From: Bradyrhizobium sp. U87765 SZCCT0048
GTDB lineage: Bacteria > Pseudomonadota > Alphaproteobacteria > Rhizobiales > Xanthobacteraceae
Direction of reading: 5' to 3'
NCBI RefSeq assembly: GCF_018131225.1
Contig: NZ_JAFCMM010000002.1
Location: 62,001-126,000, forward strand
Length of the DNA stretch: 64,000 nucleotides
Of this stretch, positions 9,493 through 18,990 are shown one piece after another (positions within the stretch are counted from its first letter, which is position 1; each line of letters opens with the position of its first letter). The notes below the pieces were generated by a model. That model had not been told where the DNA came from, did no database searches, and worked only from the letters and a program-made list of their open reading frames with translations. Both the position numbers and the translations under genes were made by a program.

Positions 9493-10464
9493 TCAGATGT
9501 CGCCCTGCTGCGCGGTCTCCTCGTTGCGCGGATTGAGAAACGAATCGGTGATCACCGCGATCAGCAGCACCACGCCCTTGACCAGGTTCTGGCCCGAATA
9601 GGACACGTCCATGATGGTCATGCCGTTGAGCATGGTGCCGATCAGCAGCGTGCCGATCACCACGTTGAGCACGCCGCCGCGGCCGCCGGACAGGCCGATG
9701 CCGCCAAGCACCACCACCAGGATGACGTCGTAGATCATCGTCGAGTTGAAGATACGGGTCGGCATGCTGTTGACGGAGGACGCCATGACCAATCCCGCGA
9801 AGCAGCCGATCAGCGCCGCCAGCATATACTGCAGCACGATGAGCGGCCGGGTCGGAATGCCGGTGACGCGCGCGCCATAGGGATTGTCGCCGAGGGCATA
9901 GATGTAGGCGCCGAACCGCGTCTGCCGCAGCAGGAAGGCGACCACGACGCAGGCGATGGCGAACACGATGATCGGCATGGGAATGCCGAGCAGCCGGCCC
10001 TGCCCGAGGCGCTCGAAGCCATCCATGCCGGCGCTCCACTGCACGACGTCGAGCTTGAACAGCGCCACCTGGCCGAGACCGGCGAGGAACAGGCCGGTCG
10101 CCAGCGTCGTGAACAGCGAGGGCACCTCGGCATACGCAATGAGCCAGCCATTGACCGCGCCGAACACCAGCGACAACGCCAGCGCCGCGGCCAGCGCGGT
10201 GGGCAGCGACGCGCCGTCCTGCACCATTTGCAGCACGAGGCCGGGAGGAACCGCGAGCGCAGCGATCAGCGAAATATCGATGCCGCGGCCGATCACCACC
10301 AGCGCCATCGCGAGGCCAAGAATGCCCAGCACCGCCACGTTCTGCAGCAGCGTGAACATATTCTGCGTGGTGGCAAATCCTGGAAGAAAGATCGCGAATG
10401 CCAGAAACAGAACGGCAAAGATGCCGAACACAATGCCCTGTTGGCTGATTCGCTTGAGCGCCAT
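9493..10464 (-). CDS. ABC sugar transporter permease (RbsC/AraH type)
   Basis: A 323-aa integral membrane permease, first gene of the importer operon. It has the family motif GLAMALVVIGRGIDISLIA (about 52-70) and the C-terminal GGIGLSGGRGGVLNVVIGT segment. It pairs with the permease domain of the fused gene at 6039, giving a heterodimeric channel. I chose MALKRISQQG over upstream in-frame codons because homologues begin just before the first helix. It is separated by 106 nt from the upstream DHA2 transporter gene on the same strand; that gap probably contains the operon promoter. Confidence 0.92.
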   Translation of the reverse strand: MALKRISQQGIVFGIFAVLFLAFAIFLPGFATTQNMFTLLQNVAVLGILGLAMALVVIGRGIDISLIAALAVPPGLVLQMVQDGASLPTALAAALALSLVFGAVNGWLIAYAEVPSLFTTLATGLFLAGLGQVALFKLDVVQWSAGMDGFERLGQGRLLGIPMPIIVFAIACVVVAFLLRQTRFGAYIYALGDNPYGARVTGIPTRPLIVLQYMLAALIGCFAGLVMASSVNSMPTRIFNSTMIYDVILVVVLGGIGLSGGRGGVLNVVIGTLLIGTMLNGMTIMDVSYSGQNLVKGVVLLIAVITDSFLNPRNEETAQQGDI

Positions 10465-10570
10465 CCCCGAACTCTTTTTTGTCTTCTGAGCGGTATCCTC
10501 TGATGACTGTTTTGCGATTGCAAGTCCTATTCGCTGACGCATCGCTGCGGCAGCGCATTGCGTGCAGCGC

Positions 10571-12166
10571 TCAGGACCGCGCGCCGCGCGACGTTCCCCG
10601 CAGCATGAAAGCGGCGAGCGTGCACAACACCATGGCGCCTCCCGCGAGCAGGAACGTATCGCTGTAGGCGAGCAGGCGCGCCTCGCGGTGCACCAGCATA
10701 TCGAACACCGCAAGGGCCTGCTGGCGCAGCGGCGCGGTCGCCGCGCCATGCATCGCCGCGAAGCGATCGACATGCAGGCCGCCGAACCGCCGCACCAGCG
10801 CGATCATCCGCTCCTGAGTCTCCGGGCTGAACGGATTGACCGCCTCGCCGATGCGCAGCGCATGCAGCTTCTCGCGCTCGACCACGATCTGGCTGGCGAT
10901 CGCGATGCCGATGGCGCCGCCGACATTGCGCACGGTCGAGAACAGCCCCGCGGCCGAGCCGAGTTGCGCCTTCTCCATGCCCTGCACCGCCATCACCGAC
11001 AGCGCCACCACCACCAGCGACTGGCCGATGCCGCGCACCACCAGCGACGGGATGATAACGTTGCGCCCGGCATTGCCGTCGAGATGGATGTTCATCAGGC
11101 AGCCGGCCGCGACCAGCGCGAAGCCGACGATGATGACGAAGCGCGGGCTGGTGCGCTTCATCAGCGGCGGCGTCATGAACGACATCGCGAACTGCACGAG
11201 ACCGTAAGGGATCATCGCGAGTCCGATCTCGCGGGCGTTGAAGCCATGCAGTTCGGCGAAGTAGTTCGGCACCAGGAAGACGACGCCGAACACCACGCCG
11301 CCGAAGGTGAACTGCATGACGCTGGCGAGGCCGAAATTGTAACGCCCAAGCAGCCGCAGGTTGATGAAGGGATCGGCGCGCCTGAGTTCGATCACCACGA
11401 ACAGCACCATGCCGAGCGCGGCGATCACCGACATCTGCACGATCAAGCTCGAAGCGAACCAGTCCTTGCGGCCGCCCTCCTCCAGCACGATCTGCAGCGC
11501 GCTGAGGCCCACCGCCATGCTTAGGATGCCGCCCCAGTCGCCGTTGCGCAGCTTGTCGATGCGCACCGCCTGCGCATGGATCGACCAGGTGATCGCCCCG
11601 AGCAGCGCAAGGCCCGGCGGGATCTGGAGATAGAAGATCCAGCGCCACGAATAGGCGTCGGTCAACCAGCCGCCGATCGAAGGGCCCGCCGCCTGGGCAA
11701 CATTATTGGCGACCGCGAACAGCGCCATGCCGAGCGGATGTTTCGACGGCGGCAGTTCGGTGACGATGAGCTGGAACGACAGCGGAATCAGCACGCCGCC
11801 GAATGCGCCCTGCAGGGCGCGGGCGACGATCATGATGTCGATGGTCGGCGCCAGCGAGCACAGCACCGAGAACACCAGAAAGCCGGCGGTGCCGACGATC
11901 AGCACGCGGCGCATCGAGAACACCGTCACCAGCCAGCCGGTCAACGGGATGATGATGATCTCGGCAACGAGATAGGCCGTCGTGATCCACGAGCCCTCCT
12001 CGAACGTCGCGCCGAGCGAGCCGCGGATGTCCGGCAGCGAGGCGTTGGTGACATGAACGTTCATGCCGGCCATGAAGCAGCCGAACACGCCGCCGATCAC
12101 GGCGACCCACGCCCGCAGCGGCACCGCCGGCTCGGCGGCGGCGGCCGTCGCAGTGTCAGCGGCCAT
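10571..12166 (-). CDS. DHA2-family (EmrB/QacA) multidrug efflux MFS transporter
   Basis: A 531-aa drug:H+ antiporter with 14 predicted helices. Visible motifs include MNVHVTNASLPDIRGSLGA in the first helix region, the loop between helices 2 and 3, and YSWRWIFYLQIPPG (the conserved W-R-W-I-F block). It is translated from ATG 12166, which overlaps the end of the HlyD adaptor gene by 11 nt, so the two are co-translated. Together they form an EmrAB-like pump that would need a TolC-type outer-membrane partner, not encoded in this window. The divergent AraC gene at 13514 is the likely regulator. Confidence 0.93.
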   Translation of the reverse strand: MAADTATAAAAEPAVPLRAWVAVIGGVFGCFMAGMNVHVTNASLPDIRGSLGATFEEGSWITTAYLVAEIIIIPLTGWLVTVFSMRRVLIVGTAGFLVFSVLCSLAPTIDIMIVARALQGAFGGVLIPLSFQLIVTELPPSKHPLGMALFAVANNVAQAAGPSIGGWLTDAYSWRWIFYLQIPPGLALLGAITWSIHAQAVRIDKLRNGDWGGILSMAVGLSALQIVLEEGGRKDWFASSLIVQMSVIAALGMVLFVVIELRRADPFINLRLLGRYNFGLASVMQFTFGGVVFGVVFLVPNYFAELHGFNAREIGLAMIPYGLVQFAMSFMTPPLMKRTSPRFVIIVGFALVAAGCLMNIHLDGNAGRNVIIPSLVVRGIGQSLVVVALSVMAVQGMEKAQLGSAAGLFSTVRNVGGAIGIAIASQIVVEREKLHALRIGEAVNPFSPETQERMIALVRRFGGLHVDRFAAMHGAATAPLRQQALAVFDMLVHREARLLAYSDTFLLAGGAMVLCTLAAFMLRGTSRGARS

Positions 12167-13301
12167 GGGAGGCATCCCCGCGGGTGTCGACATGAGCCAC
12201 CACCGACAGGCCGGGCCGCAACTCCGCGACACGGCGCTGGCCGGCATCGAGCTTGATGCGCACCGGCATGCGCTGCACGATCTTGGTGAAGTTGCCGGTG
12301 GCGTTGTCCGGCGGCAGCAGTGCGAACTGCGCGCCGGACGCCGGGGCGAAGCTGTCGACACGACCATGCAGCGTCTCGCCATCGAAGGCATCGACCTCGA
12401 CCGTCACCGCCTGCCCCCGCGCGATGCGGCCGAGCTGCGTCTCCTTGAAGTTGGCGACGACATACGCGTCGTGCGGCACCACCGCGAGCAGCGGCTGGCC
12501 GGGATCGACATACTGCCCGGCGCGCACCACGCGCTGGCCGATCAGGCCATCGACCGGCGCGCGTAGCGCGGTGTTGTCGAGATCGATCGTCGCCAGCGCC
12601 AGCGCCGCCTGCGCCTGCTGCAGCACGGCCCGCGCCTTGTCGCACGCTGCCGCCTTGCCGCGCTGCTCCGCCTCCAGCACGCTCAGACGCGCGCGCTGCG
12701 ACGCCAGCGCCGCCTGGGCGCCGCGCAGCGTCGCGGCGGCCTTGGTGTGATCGGCGTCCGCCGCCTCGAAGCGCTGCTGGCTGCTGACCTGCCGCTCGGC
12801 GAGGCCGCGCTGGCGCTCCCACTCCAGCGAAGTGCGGCGCAGCTCAGCATCCATCGCCGCGGCTTCCGCCTCGGCCTGGCTGATCAGGCTGCGCTGCTGG
12901 GCGACCTGCGCATCGAGGGTGGCGACACCGGCGGTCTCGACCGCGATGTCGGCGTCCGCCGCCGCCACCGCGGCGCGCGCCTGATCGGCGCGTGCGCGAA
13001 ACGGCCCGGCATCGATCCGCGCCAGCACGTCGCCGCGGCGCACCGCCTGGTTGTCGCCGACATCGACCTCGGCGACATAGCCGGAGATGCGCGCGCTGAT
13101 GGTCACGACATCGGCGCGGACATAGGCGTTGTCGGTGCTTTCGATGAAACGCCCGGTCAACCACCAGTGCCCGCCGTAGCCAAGCGCGAGCAGCGCGGCG
13201 AGGCCGCCGCCGACGCGCGGGCCGAGGCGGCGCGCCGCCTGCAGCAGGGGGCGCCGGGTCGGCGCATCGGGGCGGGCGGCATCGAAGGTGGCTTGCGTCA
13301 T
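12156..13301 (-). CDS. HlyD/EmrA-type membrane fusion protein
   Basis: A 381-aa periplasmic adaptor. An N-terminal cytoplasmic stretch precedes one membrane anchor (ARRLGPRVGGGLAALLALGYG region). The split biotinyl-lipoyl domain follows (TDNAYVRADVVTISARISGY; later LRAPVDGLIGQRVVRAGQYV), enclosing an Ala/Gln/Arg-rich coiled coil of about 110 residues. The C-terminal barrel contains VVANFKETQLGRIARGQ. It links the inner-membrane DHA2 pump to an outer-membrane channel. Starts at 13301 (MTQATFD) or 13316 (MRETIMTQ) are both possible. The divergent AraC start is about 210 nt away, so this intergenic region should hold the regulated promoter. Confidence 0.93.
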   Translation of the reverse strand: MTQATFDAARPDAPTRRPLLQAARRLGPRVGGGLAALLALGYGGHWWLTGRFIESTDNAYVRADVVTISARISGYVAEVDVGDNQAVRRGDVLARIDAGPFRARADQARAAVAAADADIAVETAGVATLDAQVAQQRSLISQAEAEAAAMDAELRRTSLEWERQRGLAERQVSSQQRFEAADADHTKAAATLRGAQAALASQRARLSVLEAEQRGKAAACDKARAVLQQAQAALALATIDLDNTALRAPVDGLIGQRVVRAGQYVDPGQPLLAVVPHDAYVVANFKETQLGRIARGQAVTVEVDAFDGETLHGRVDSFAPASGAQFALLPPDNATGNFTKIVQRMPVRIKLDAGQRRVAELRPGLSVVAHVDTRGDASHGR

Positions 13302-13513
13302 GATCGTTTCGCGCATGGCGGCCGGCCGACGGGCGCGGCCCGCCCGGCACGGGCAGGCCGCCACAGCCACGGGATGGGCCCCGCGCCATGTTCCGTCGTC
13401 CAGCCTGGAGGGTCACTGGAGCATGCGGCGCGCCGGCATGACGCACCGCGGGAGCTGAGTTACCGCGACACGCCTTGTCATTCGCACTGCTTCAGGACAA
13501 TGATCGTCGCGAA

Positions 13514-14287
13514 ATGGACATCGAACGCACCCACGAAGCCTGCCAGCTCGCGCCGCGGCCGCTGGCTGCCATGGCCAGCAGCCACCCCGATGGCGAAGTC
13601 ATCCCGCCCCACGACCATCCGCGGGCGCAGCTCGTGCACGCCATCGCCGGGGTGATGACGGTCACCTGCCCGCCCGGCAGCTGGGTTGTGCCGAGCGGAC
13701 GCGCGGTGTGGATGCCCGCCGGCATCCCCCACGCCATTCGCATCGCCGGCCAGGTCGAAATGCGCACGGTGTTCGTGTCACCCGACGCGCGGGCCGACCT
13801 GCCGCGCGACTGCGAAGTGATCGAGGTGTCGCCGCTGCTGCGGGCGCTGGTGGTGGCGGCGACGCGGCTGCCGTTCGACTACGACGCCTCCGGCCGCGAC
13901 GGCCGCATCATGGAGCTGATCCTCGACGAGCTGCGGCTCGCGCCGCGTCTCTCCATGCATGTGCCCATGCCGCGCGATCCGCGGCTTGCCAGACTGTGCG
14001 ACGCCCTGATCGCCGATCCGGCGGCGGCGGTGACGCTGGAGAGCCTCGCCGCCGACCATGCCATGAGCGGACGCACGCTGGCGCGGCTGTTCCACCGCGA
14101 ACTCGGCATGAGCTTCGGGGAATGGCGGCGGCGCATGCGGCTTCTGCTCAGCCTGCCACGCCTTGCCGCCGGCGCCTCGATCCTCGAGGTCGCGCTCGAA
14201 CATGGCTACCAGAGCCCGAGCGCATTCGCCGCGATGTTCAAGCGCACCTTCGGCATCACGCCGAGCCATTATCTCGGGGACGACTGA
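13514..14287 (+). CDS. AraC-family transcriptional regulator with N-terminal cupin
   Basis: A 257-aa regulator. An N-terminal cupin-like sensor (PPHDHPRAQLVHAIAGVMTV; WVVPSGRAVWMPAGIPHAIR) is followed by two helix-turn-helix motifs in the last 100 residues (SLAADHAMSGRTLARLFHRE and EVALEHGYQSPSAFAAMFKR). This layout matches the NimR-like AraC group, which usually represses or activates an adjacent exporter. It is divergent from the HlyD-DHA2 operon and is therefore its probable regulator. An in-frame TTG at 13475 would add 13 residues; the ATG was preferred. Confidence 0.9.
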   Translation: MDIERTHEACQLAPRPLAAMASSHPDGEVIPPHDHPRAQLVHAIAGVMTVTCPPGSWVVPSGRAVWMPAGIPHAIRIAGQVEMRTVFVSPDARADLPRDCEVIEVSPLLRALVVAATRLPFDYDASGRDGRIMELILDELRLAPRLSMHVPMPRDPRLARLCDALIADPAAAVTLESLAADHAMSGRTLARLFHRELGMSFGEWRRRMRLLLSLPRLAAGASILEVALEHGYQSPSAFAAMFKRTFGITPSHYLGDD

Positions 14288-14333
14288 CGCGATCCCGGTG
14301 ACGATCGACGCGCCGCCTCCGGGCGGAGCGCGC

Positions 14334-15287
14334 TCAGCGCTTTTGCGCCTTGCGTCCCTCGCGCTCCAGCGCCGCCTGCACCTTGTCGAATTCGCCGAGC
14401 GCGGCCTTGTCGACCTTGGGATACTCGAGCTTGAGCGAGTCCAGCGCGGTGATGATGGTCGAGCCGATCACCACGCGGGCGAACCATTTGTGATCGGCCG
14501 GCACCACATGCCAGGGCGCGAGCTTCGTGCCGGTGTGAGCGATCACGTCCTGGTAGGCGGCCTGGTACTTGGCCCAGCGCTGACGCTCGTTGACGTCGTC
14601 CATCGAGAACTTCCAGCGCTTGCCCGGCTCTTTCAACCGATCGAGGAAGCGCTGGCGCTGTTCCTCCTTGGAGACGTTGAGGAAGAATTTCAGGATCAGC
14701 ACGCCGTTGCGCGACAGGTAGCGTTCATAGGCGTTGATGTCCTCGAACCGCTCGCGCCAGATGTTCTTGGTGACGAGAGATTTCGGCAGCTTCTGCCTGG
14801 CGAGGATCTCTGGATGGACGCGAACGATCAGGCACTCCTCGTAATGAGAGCGGTTGAAGATGCCGATGCGGCCGCGCTCGGGCAGCTCGCGGGTCGCGCG
14901 CCACAGATAGTCGTGGCTGAGTTCGCGGCTCGACGGCGTCTTGAACGAGGCGACATCGACGCCTTGCGGGTTGACGCCGGAGAACACGTGCTCGATGGCG
15001 CTGTCCTTGCCCGCCGCGTCCATGCCCTGGAAGATCAGCAGCATCGCCCAGCGGCCATTGGCGTAGAGCCGCTCCTGCAGGCCCGCGAGCAGCTTGCGGT
15101 TGCTCTCGATGATGTCCTGCGCCGCCGCCTTGTCGAGGCCGCCCTTCTCGCTGGTCTTGTGCGACACCAGACGAAACGACTGCGAGCCGTCGGCGATGAA
15201 AGGCGTGACATAGCGCTTGAGACCGGCAACGGCGCTGGATTTAACAGAACCGGACTTGCTGGGGCTGGATTTGCTGGCTTTCGGCAT
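14334..15287 (-). CDS. ppk2: Polyphosphate kinase 2 family protein
   Basis: A 317-aa PPK2-fold P-loop kinase that transfers phosphate between polyphosphate and a nucleotide. Walker A is FQGMDAAGKDS (about 84-94), and the Walker B/lid region is RIGIFNRSHYEECLIVRVHP. The C-terminal DDVNERQRWAKYQAAYQD helix belongs to the single-domain (class I to III) PPK2 enzymes. Whether ADP, GDP or AMP is used cannot be read from the sequence. The N-terminus is a Ser/Lys-rich tail that may be disordered. I chose MPKASKSSPSK; a further upstream in-frame start (15377) would add 30 non-conserved residues. It is monocistronic, convergent with the AraC gene. Confidence 0.92.
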   Translation of the reverse strand: MPKASKSSPSKSGSVKSSAVAGLKRYVTPFIADGSQSFRLVSHKTSEKGGLDKAAAQDIIESNRKLLAGLQERLYANGRWAMLLIFQGMDAAGKDSAIEHVFSGVNPQGVDVASFKTPSSRELSHDYLWRATRELPERGRIGIFNRSHYEECLIVRVHPEILARQKLPKSLVTKNIWRERFEDINAYERYLSRNGVLILKFFLNVSKEEQRQRFLDRLKEPGKRWKFSMDDVNERQRWAKYQAAYQDVIAHTGTKLAPWHVVPADHKWFARVVIGSTIITALDSLKLEYPKVDKAALGEFDKVQAALEREGRKAQKR

Positions 15288-15414
15288 CGACGATGAAACT
15301 CCGGCAGGCGATGGCAGAACAGGCGGCGCAGCCGCGTGATGGTCAACGCACCGGCGCGCGTCGAGTTTCAGGGACAATGCGCCGGCGGGTCAAGTCCGCA
15401 GGACACGCAGGCGT

Positions 15415-16134
15415 TCACGGCCGCGGCAGTATCGCGTCGAGGAACGCCGTGATGAAGCGCGGCATCGTCGGCCGGAAAGCAGCGCGGTCGCTCACGAGGT
15501 GGATCGCGCTCAGCTCCGGCCGGTCCTGCGTCGCCAGCCACGCCGTGATCCTCGCCTGCAGCACGGCGGCGGGCATATCGACATCGAGCCGGCGCATGAA
15601 CGCAATCCACTGCTCGGTGCGCACGCAAGTCCAGTCGTCGGCGGCCCGGTAGTCCGCCAGCGTCAGGCCGACCTCCTCCTCGACCTCGCGCGTGACGCTG
15701 TAGGCCATGTCGACATGGTCGCCGCGGATGTCGCTGGGATCGGGCGTGCCGGCGGGGAAGTAGATCCGGCCCGCGGTCGCGGTGTGCGGCGCCATCTCGC
15801 CGAGCAGGAAGCCGCCGTCGCTGCCGCGCAGCGCACCCATGCCGAACCCGTTGAAGACATCCCTGTCGGGACAGCCCCAGTGCACCCAGGCGAGAAAGGC
15901 GGCGTAGTCGACCTCGAAGTAGCGGGCGCGAAACGTGTCGCCGTCGTCTTGCGGATCGCGCAGCAGCAGCACGCGGCCGTTCCACACCGCCCGCGTCTCC
16001 TGCACGCGGGCGAAGTGATCGGCGATCTCCGCCGCCCGCTCGCGCGCGAATGGCCAGTCCCACGGCTCGAACGCGAGATCGAGATGCCGCACCCGCCGCA
16101 GCGTCAGCGGCGGCGCGGTCGCCTCGGCACTCAT
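15415..16134 (-). CDS. NUDIX hydrolase domain protein
   Basis: A 239-aa protein with a Nudix box core REVEEEVGL (about 149-157), matching RExxEExG, where Mg2+ binds for pyrophosphate hydrolysis. The flanking sequence (HLDLAFEPWDWPFARERAAE) is not one of the well-known substrate-specific types. Its ATG overlaps the stop of the NitT/TauT-type binding-protein gene by 4 nt (ATGA), so it belongs to that transport operon. The coupling suggests that the NUDIX enzyme acts on the transported compound or a nucleotide-linked derivative of it. That is an inference; it could also be a housekeeping enzyme. Confidence 0.85.
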   Translation of the reverse strand: MSAEATAPPLTLRRVRHLDLAFEPWDWPFARERAAEIADHFARVQETRAVWNGRVLLLRDPQDDGDTFRARYFEVDYAAFLAWVHWGCPDRDVFNGFGMGALRGSDGGFLLGEMAPHTATAGRIYFPAGTPDPSDIRGDHVDMAYSVTREVEEEVGLTLADYRAADDWTCVRTEQWIAFMRRLDVDMPAAVLQARITAWLATQDRPELSAIHLVSDRAAFRPTMPRFITAFLDAILPRP

Positions 16135-17162
16135 TTCTCTGCTGCAGCCTTGGCGACGAACCGCCCGTCGAAGGTGCGCGGCAGGTCGATCCTGGCGTCC
16201 TTCAGCTCGGGATCGAACTGCAAGAGCATGTCGAGCGCATTCTTCATGCCCTCGGGCGGGATGACGCCGGTCCGGGAGTACATCGGCGCCGACGCCTTGA
16301 CGGACGCCAGATACAGCGCCTTGTCACCGAGATAGTATTCCTCCGGCACGGTCCTGGCAACGTCCTCGGGCGTGGCCTTGGCCAGCCACTTCAGCGACTT
16401 GTAGAAGGCATTGACGATGTGCTGGGTGGTGACCGGATATTTCGCGATGAAATCGCGCTTGAGATAGACCACCGCCGCGGGGTTGTTGCCGCCGAACAGC
16501 TTCATGTTGCCTTCTTCGGTACGGGTATCGGCCAGCACGGCGATGTCGCCGTCCTGCTCGAGCTTGGTCATCACCGGATCGAGGTTCGACATCGCATCGA
16601 TGTCGCCCTTTTTCATTGCCGCGACCGCGCTCATGCCGGCGCCGACGCCGATGATGGCGACATCGTCGGCCTTCAGGCCCTCGCGCGCGATCAGCGCATT
16701 GACGAAGAAGTTGGTGGACGAGCCCGGCGCAGTGACGCCGATCTTCATGCCCTTGAGATCCCTGAACGACTTGACGCCGGCGGCACGGTCCTTGCGCACG
16801 CCGAGCACGATGCCGGGGAAGCGGCCGAGTTCGAGCACCGCGGCGATCTCCTGGCCCTTGGCCTGCATGCGGATGGTGTGCTCATAGGCGCCGGTGACGA
16901 CGTCGGCCGACCCCCCGATCAGCGACTGCAGCGCCTTGGCGCCGCCGCCGAAGTCGGTGATGGTGACGTTGAGGCCCTCTTCCTTGAAATACCCCAGACG
17001 CTCGGTCAGCGTCAGCGGCAGATAGTACAAGAGGCTCTTGCCGCCGACGCCGAGGATCAGGTCGGGCTTCTCGATCGCCTGCGCCGAGGCGAGCGAGGTC
17101 AGGCTGGCGAGCAGCGTAACAGCTCCCAGAAGGCGTTTGCCGATCTTGCCGATTGTTGTCAT
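16131..17162 (-). CDS. NitT/TauT-family ABC transporter substrate-binding protein
   Basis: A 343-aa protein with a Sec signal peptide (hydrophobic LLGAVTLLASLTSLASAQA, cleavage near residue 28) and a type-II binding fold of the SsuA/ThiY class. Typical segments are YYLPLTLTERLGYFKEEGLN, the GGGAKALQSLIGGSADVV hinge and FRDLKGMKIGVTAPGSSTNF. The family binds sulfonates, nitrate, bicarbonate, pyrimidine precursors of thiamine and similar compounds; I cannot choose between them. It is encoded downstream of its permease and ATPase, separated from them by a family-A palindromic repeat. Confidence 0.9.
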   Translation of the reverse strand: MTTIGKIGKRLLGAVTLLASLTSLASAQAIEKPDLILGVGGKSLLYYLPLTLTERLGYFKEEGLNVTITDFGGGAKALQSLIGGSADVVTGAYEHTIRMQAKGQEIAAVLELGRFPGIVLGVRKDRAAGVKSFRDLKGMKIGVTAPGSSTNFFVNALIAREGLKADDVAIIGVGAGMSAVAAMKKGDIDAMSNLDPVMTKLEQDGDIAVLADTRTEEGNMKLFGGNNPAAVVYLKRDFIAKYPVTTQHIVNAFYKSLKWLAKATPEDVARTVPEEYYLGDKALYLASVKASAPMYSRTGVIPPEGMKNALDMLLQFDPELKDARIDLPRTFDGRFVAKAAAEK

Positions 17163-17210
17163 GACGTTTCTCCCAGGCCATCGGGCTGCAAGGCGGTTGA
17201 TTTTAGCTCC

Positions 17211-17297
17211 GTCATGGCCGGGCTTGACCCGGCCATTCACGTCTTGCTTTCCGGACATTTTAAAGACGTGGATGCCCGCGACAAGCGCGGGCATGAC
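17211..17297. repeat. Dispersed palindromic repeat, family A (copy 3-arm variant)
   Basis: GTCATGGCCGGGCTTGACCC opens a hairpin closed by GGCC, and CCCGCGACAAGCGCGGG with ATGAC forms the second arm. It matches the element at 3316 in architecture but its arms have diverged. It sits inside the NitT/TauT-like operon between the permease and binding-protein genes, where it may adjust mRNA stability. Confidence 0.7.
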
Positions 17298-17344
17298 GAT
17301 CGAAAACATTCGTCGCATGTCGCGTTCCGCACGCAGGTCACATC

Positions 17345-18139
17345 TCACCCTTGCCGGTCGCCGGCACGCGGGCGCCAGATCAGCAGGCGATGCTCGACAT
17401 GGCTGACCAGCGTGTCGATCAGCACCACGAACACCGCGAGCACGATCATGCCCGCGAACACGCCCGCGACGTCGAACACGCCCTCGGCCTGCTGGATCAG
17501 GTAGCCGAGCCCGGCAGACGCACCGAGATATTCGCCGACCACCGCGCCGACGACCGCAAAGCCGACCGAGGTGTGCAGCGACGAGAACATCCACGACAGC
17601 GCCGACGGCCAGTAGACATGGCGCAGCAGCTGGCGCTCGCTCATGCCAAGCATCCGGGCGTTGTCGACCAGCGTCGAGCTCGCCTCCTTGACGCCCTGGT
17701 AGACGTTGAAGAAAACCACAAAGAACACCAGCGTGATGCCGAGCGCGACCTTGGACCAGATGCCGAGGCCAAGCCACAGCGCGAAGATCGGCGCCAGCAC
17801 GACGCGCGGCAGCGCGTTCATCATCTTCACATAGGGGTCGAACACCGCCGCGACGGTCTGCTGTCGCGCGAACCAGAAGCCGACGAGGGCGCCGGCCAGC
17901 GAGCCAATGACGAAGGCCAGCATCGATTCGATCAGCGTCACCGCGAGATGGCGCCAGATCGTGCCTTCGGCGACCCACTTGATGATACGCTCGGCGACCT
18001 TGCCCGGCGTCGAGAAGAAGAACGGCGGCAGCACGAGAGTGCCGAACAGCGGCACCGTGGTGAGCAACTGCCACAGGCCGATGGCGACCACGGCGACCAG
18101 GACCTGCAGCGCCAGCAGAGTGACACGGTTGATCTTCAT
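17345..18139 (-). CDS. NitT/TauT-family ABC transporter permease
   Basis: A 264-aa SsuC/TauC-like permease with six predicted helices. It carries the BPD_transp_1 EAA-like loop (YQGVKEASSTLVDNARMLG), which docks on the ATPase. Its ATG overlaps the ATPase stop by 4 nt (ATGA), indicating translational coupling. It forms the membrane channel of the importer with the ATPase at 18136 and the binding protein at 16131. The substrate is unknown. Confidence 0.92.
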   Translation of the reverse strand: MKINRVTLLALQVLVAVVAIGLWQLLTTVPLFGTLVLPPFFFSTPGKVAERIIKWVAEGTIWRHLAVTLIESMLAFVIGSLAGALVGFWFARQQTVAAVFDPYVKMMNALPRVVLAPIFALWLGLGIWSKVALGITLVFFVVFFNVYQGVKEASSTLVDNARMLGMSERQLLRHVYWPSALSWMFSSLHTSVGFAVVGAVVGEYLGASAGLGYLIQQAEGVFDVAGVFAGMIVLAVFVVLIDTLVSHVEHRLLIWRPRAGDRQG

Positions 18140-18990
18140 GATGCCGCCTGCTGGTAGCTCTTGACGACCTCGGCCTTGAGCACGCTCCAGATCTCGCGAT
18201 GGAGATCGTGGAACTCCTTCTCCAGCCGGATCTCGAAAATGTCGCGCGGGCGCGGCAGCATCACCTTCCAGTCGCCGATGATGCGCGAGCCGGGCCCGGC
18301 CGACATGATCACGACGCGGTCGGCGAGCGCGATCGCCTCCTCCAGGTCGTGGGTGACGAACAGCACCGCCTTGCGCGCCGCGCTCCACAGCTCCAGCAGG
18401 AGGTTGCCCATGATCTGGCGCGTCTGGGCATCGAGCGGACCAAACGGCTCGTCCATCAGCAGGATCTGCGGATCGCGGATCAGCACTTGGGCGAGACCGA
18501 CGCGCTTGCGCTGGCCGCCGGACAGCATGTGCGGGTAGCGCTGGGCGAAGCCGGCGAGGCCGACCGACGCCAGCCACGTCTGCGCCGCCTCGCGCGCCGT
18601 GGCATGCGGCGTGCCGGCGATGTCGAGGCCGATGGCGACGTTCTCGATCGCGGTCTTCCACGGAAACAGCGCGTCGGCCTGGAACAGATAGCCGGCCCTG
18701 CGGTTCAGGCCCGACAGCGGCGCGCCGAAGATCTCGACCCGGCCGGCGGCGGGCGCCAGCAGGCCGGCGGCGACGTTGAGCAGGGTCGACTTGCCGCAAC
18801 CGGTGGGGCCGACAATGGCAACGAACTCGCCGGGGGCGACCGAGAGGCTGGCGGCCTCGACCGCGGTGTAGCTGCGTCCGCCGGCCAGACGGAACGCGAC
18901 GGTGGCATCCGTCAGCGCCACCGCGGCCGCCGCGCTCCCGTCTGCCTGCACGCCTCGTCCCCCCGTGACCCATTGGCCCCACGGCAGCAC
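18136..18990 (-). CDS. NitT/TauT-family ABC transporter ATP-binding protein
   Basis: A 284-aa SsuB/TauB-type ATPase. Walker A is GPTGCGKST (about 62-70), the signature is LSGGQRKRV and Walker B is ILLMDEPFGPLD. The 20 or so residues before VALTDATVAF are not conserved, so a start further in (GTG codons) is possible. It is the first gene of the four-gene operon ATPase, permease, binding protein, NUDIX. Its promoter must lie in the 104 nt that separate it from the divergent ATPase gene at 19095. Confidence 0.92.
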   Translation of the reverse strand: MLPWGQWVTGGRGVQADGSAAAAVALTDATVAFRLAGGRSYTAVEAASLSVAPGEFVAIVGPTGCGKSTLLNVAAGLLAPAAGRVEIFGAPLSGLNRRAGYLFQADALFPWKTAIENVAIGLDIAGTPHATAREAAQTWLASVGLAGFAQRYPHMLSGGQRKRVGLAQVLIRDPQILLMDEPFGPLDAQTRQIMGNLLLELWSAARKAVLFVTHDLEEAIALADRVVIMSAGPGSRIIGDWKVMLPRPRDIFEIRLEKEFHDLHREIWSVLKAEVVKSYQQAAS

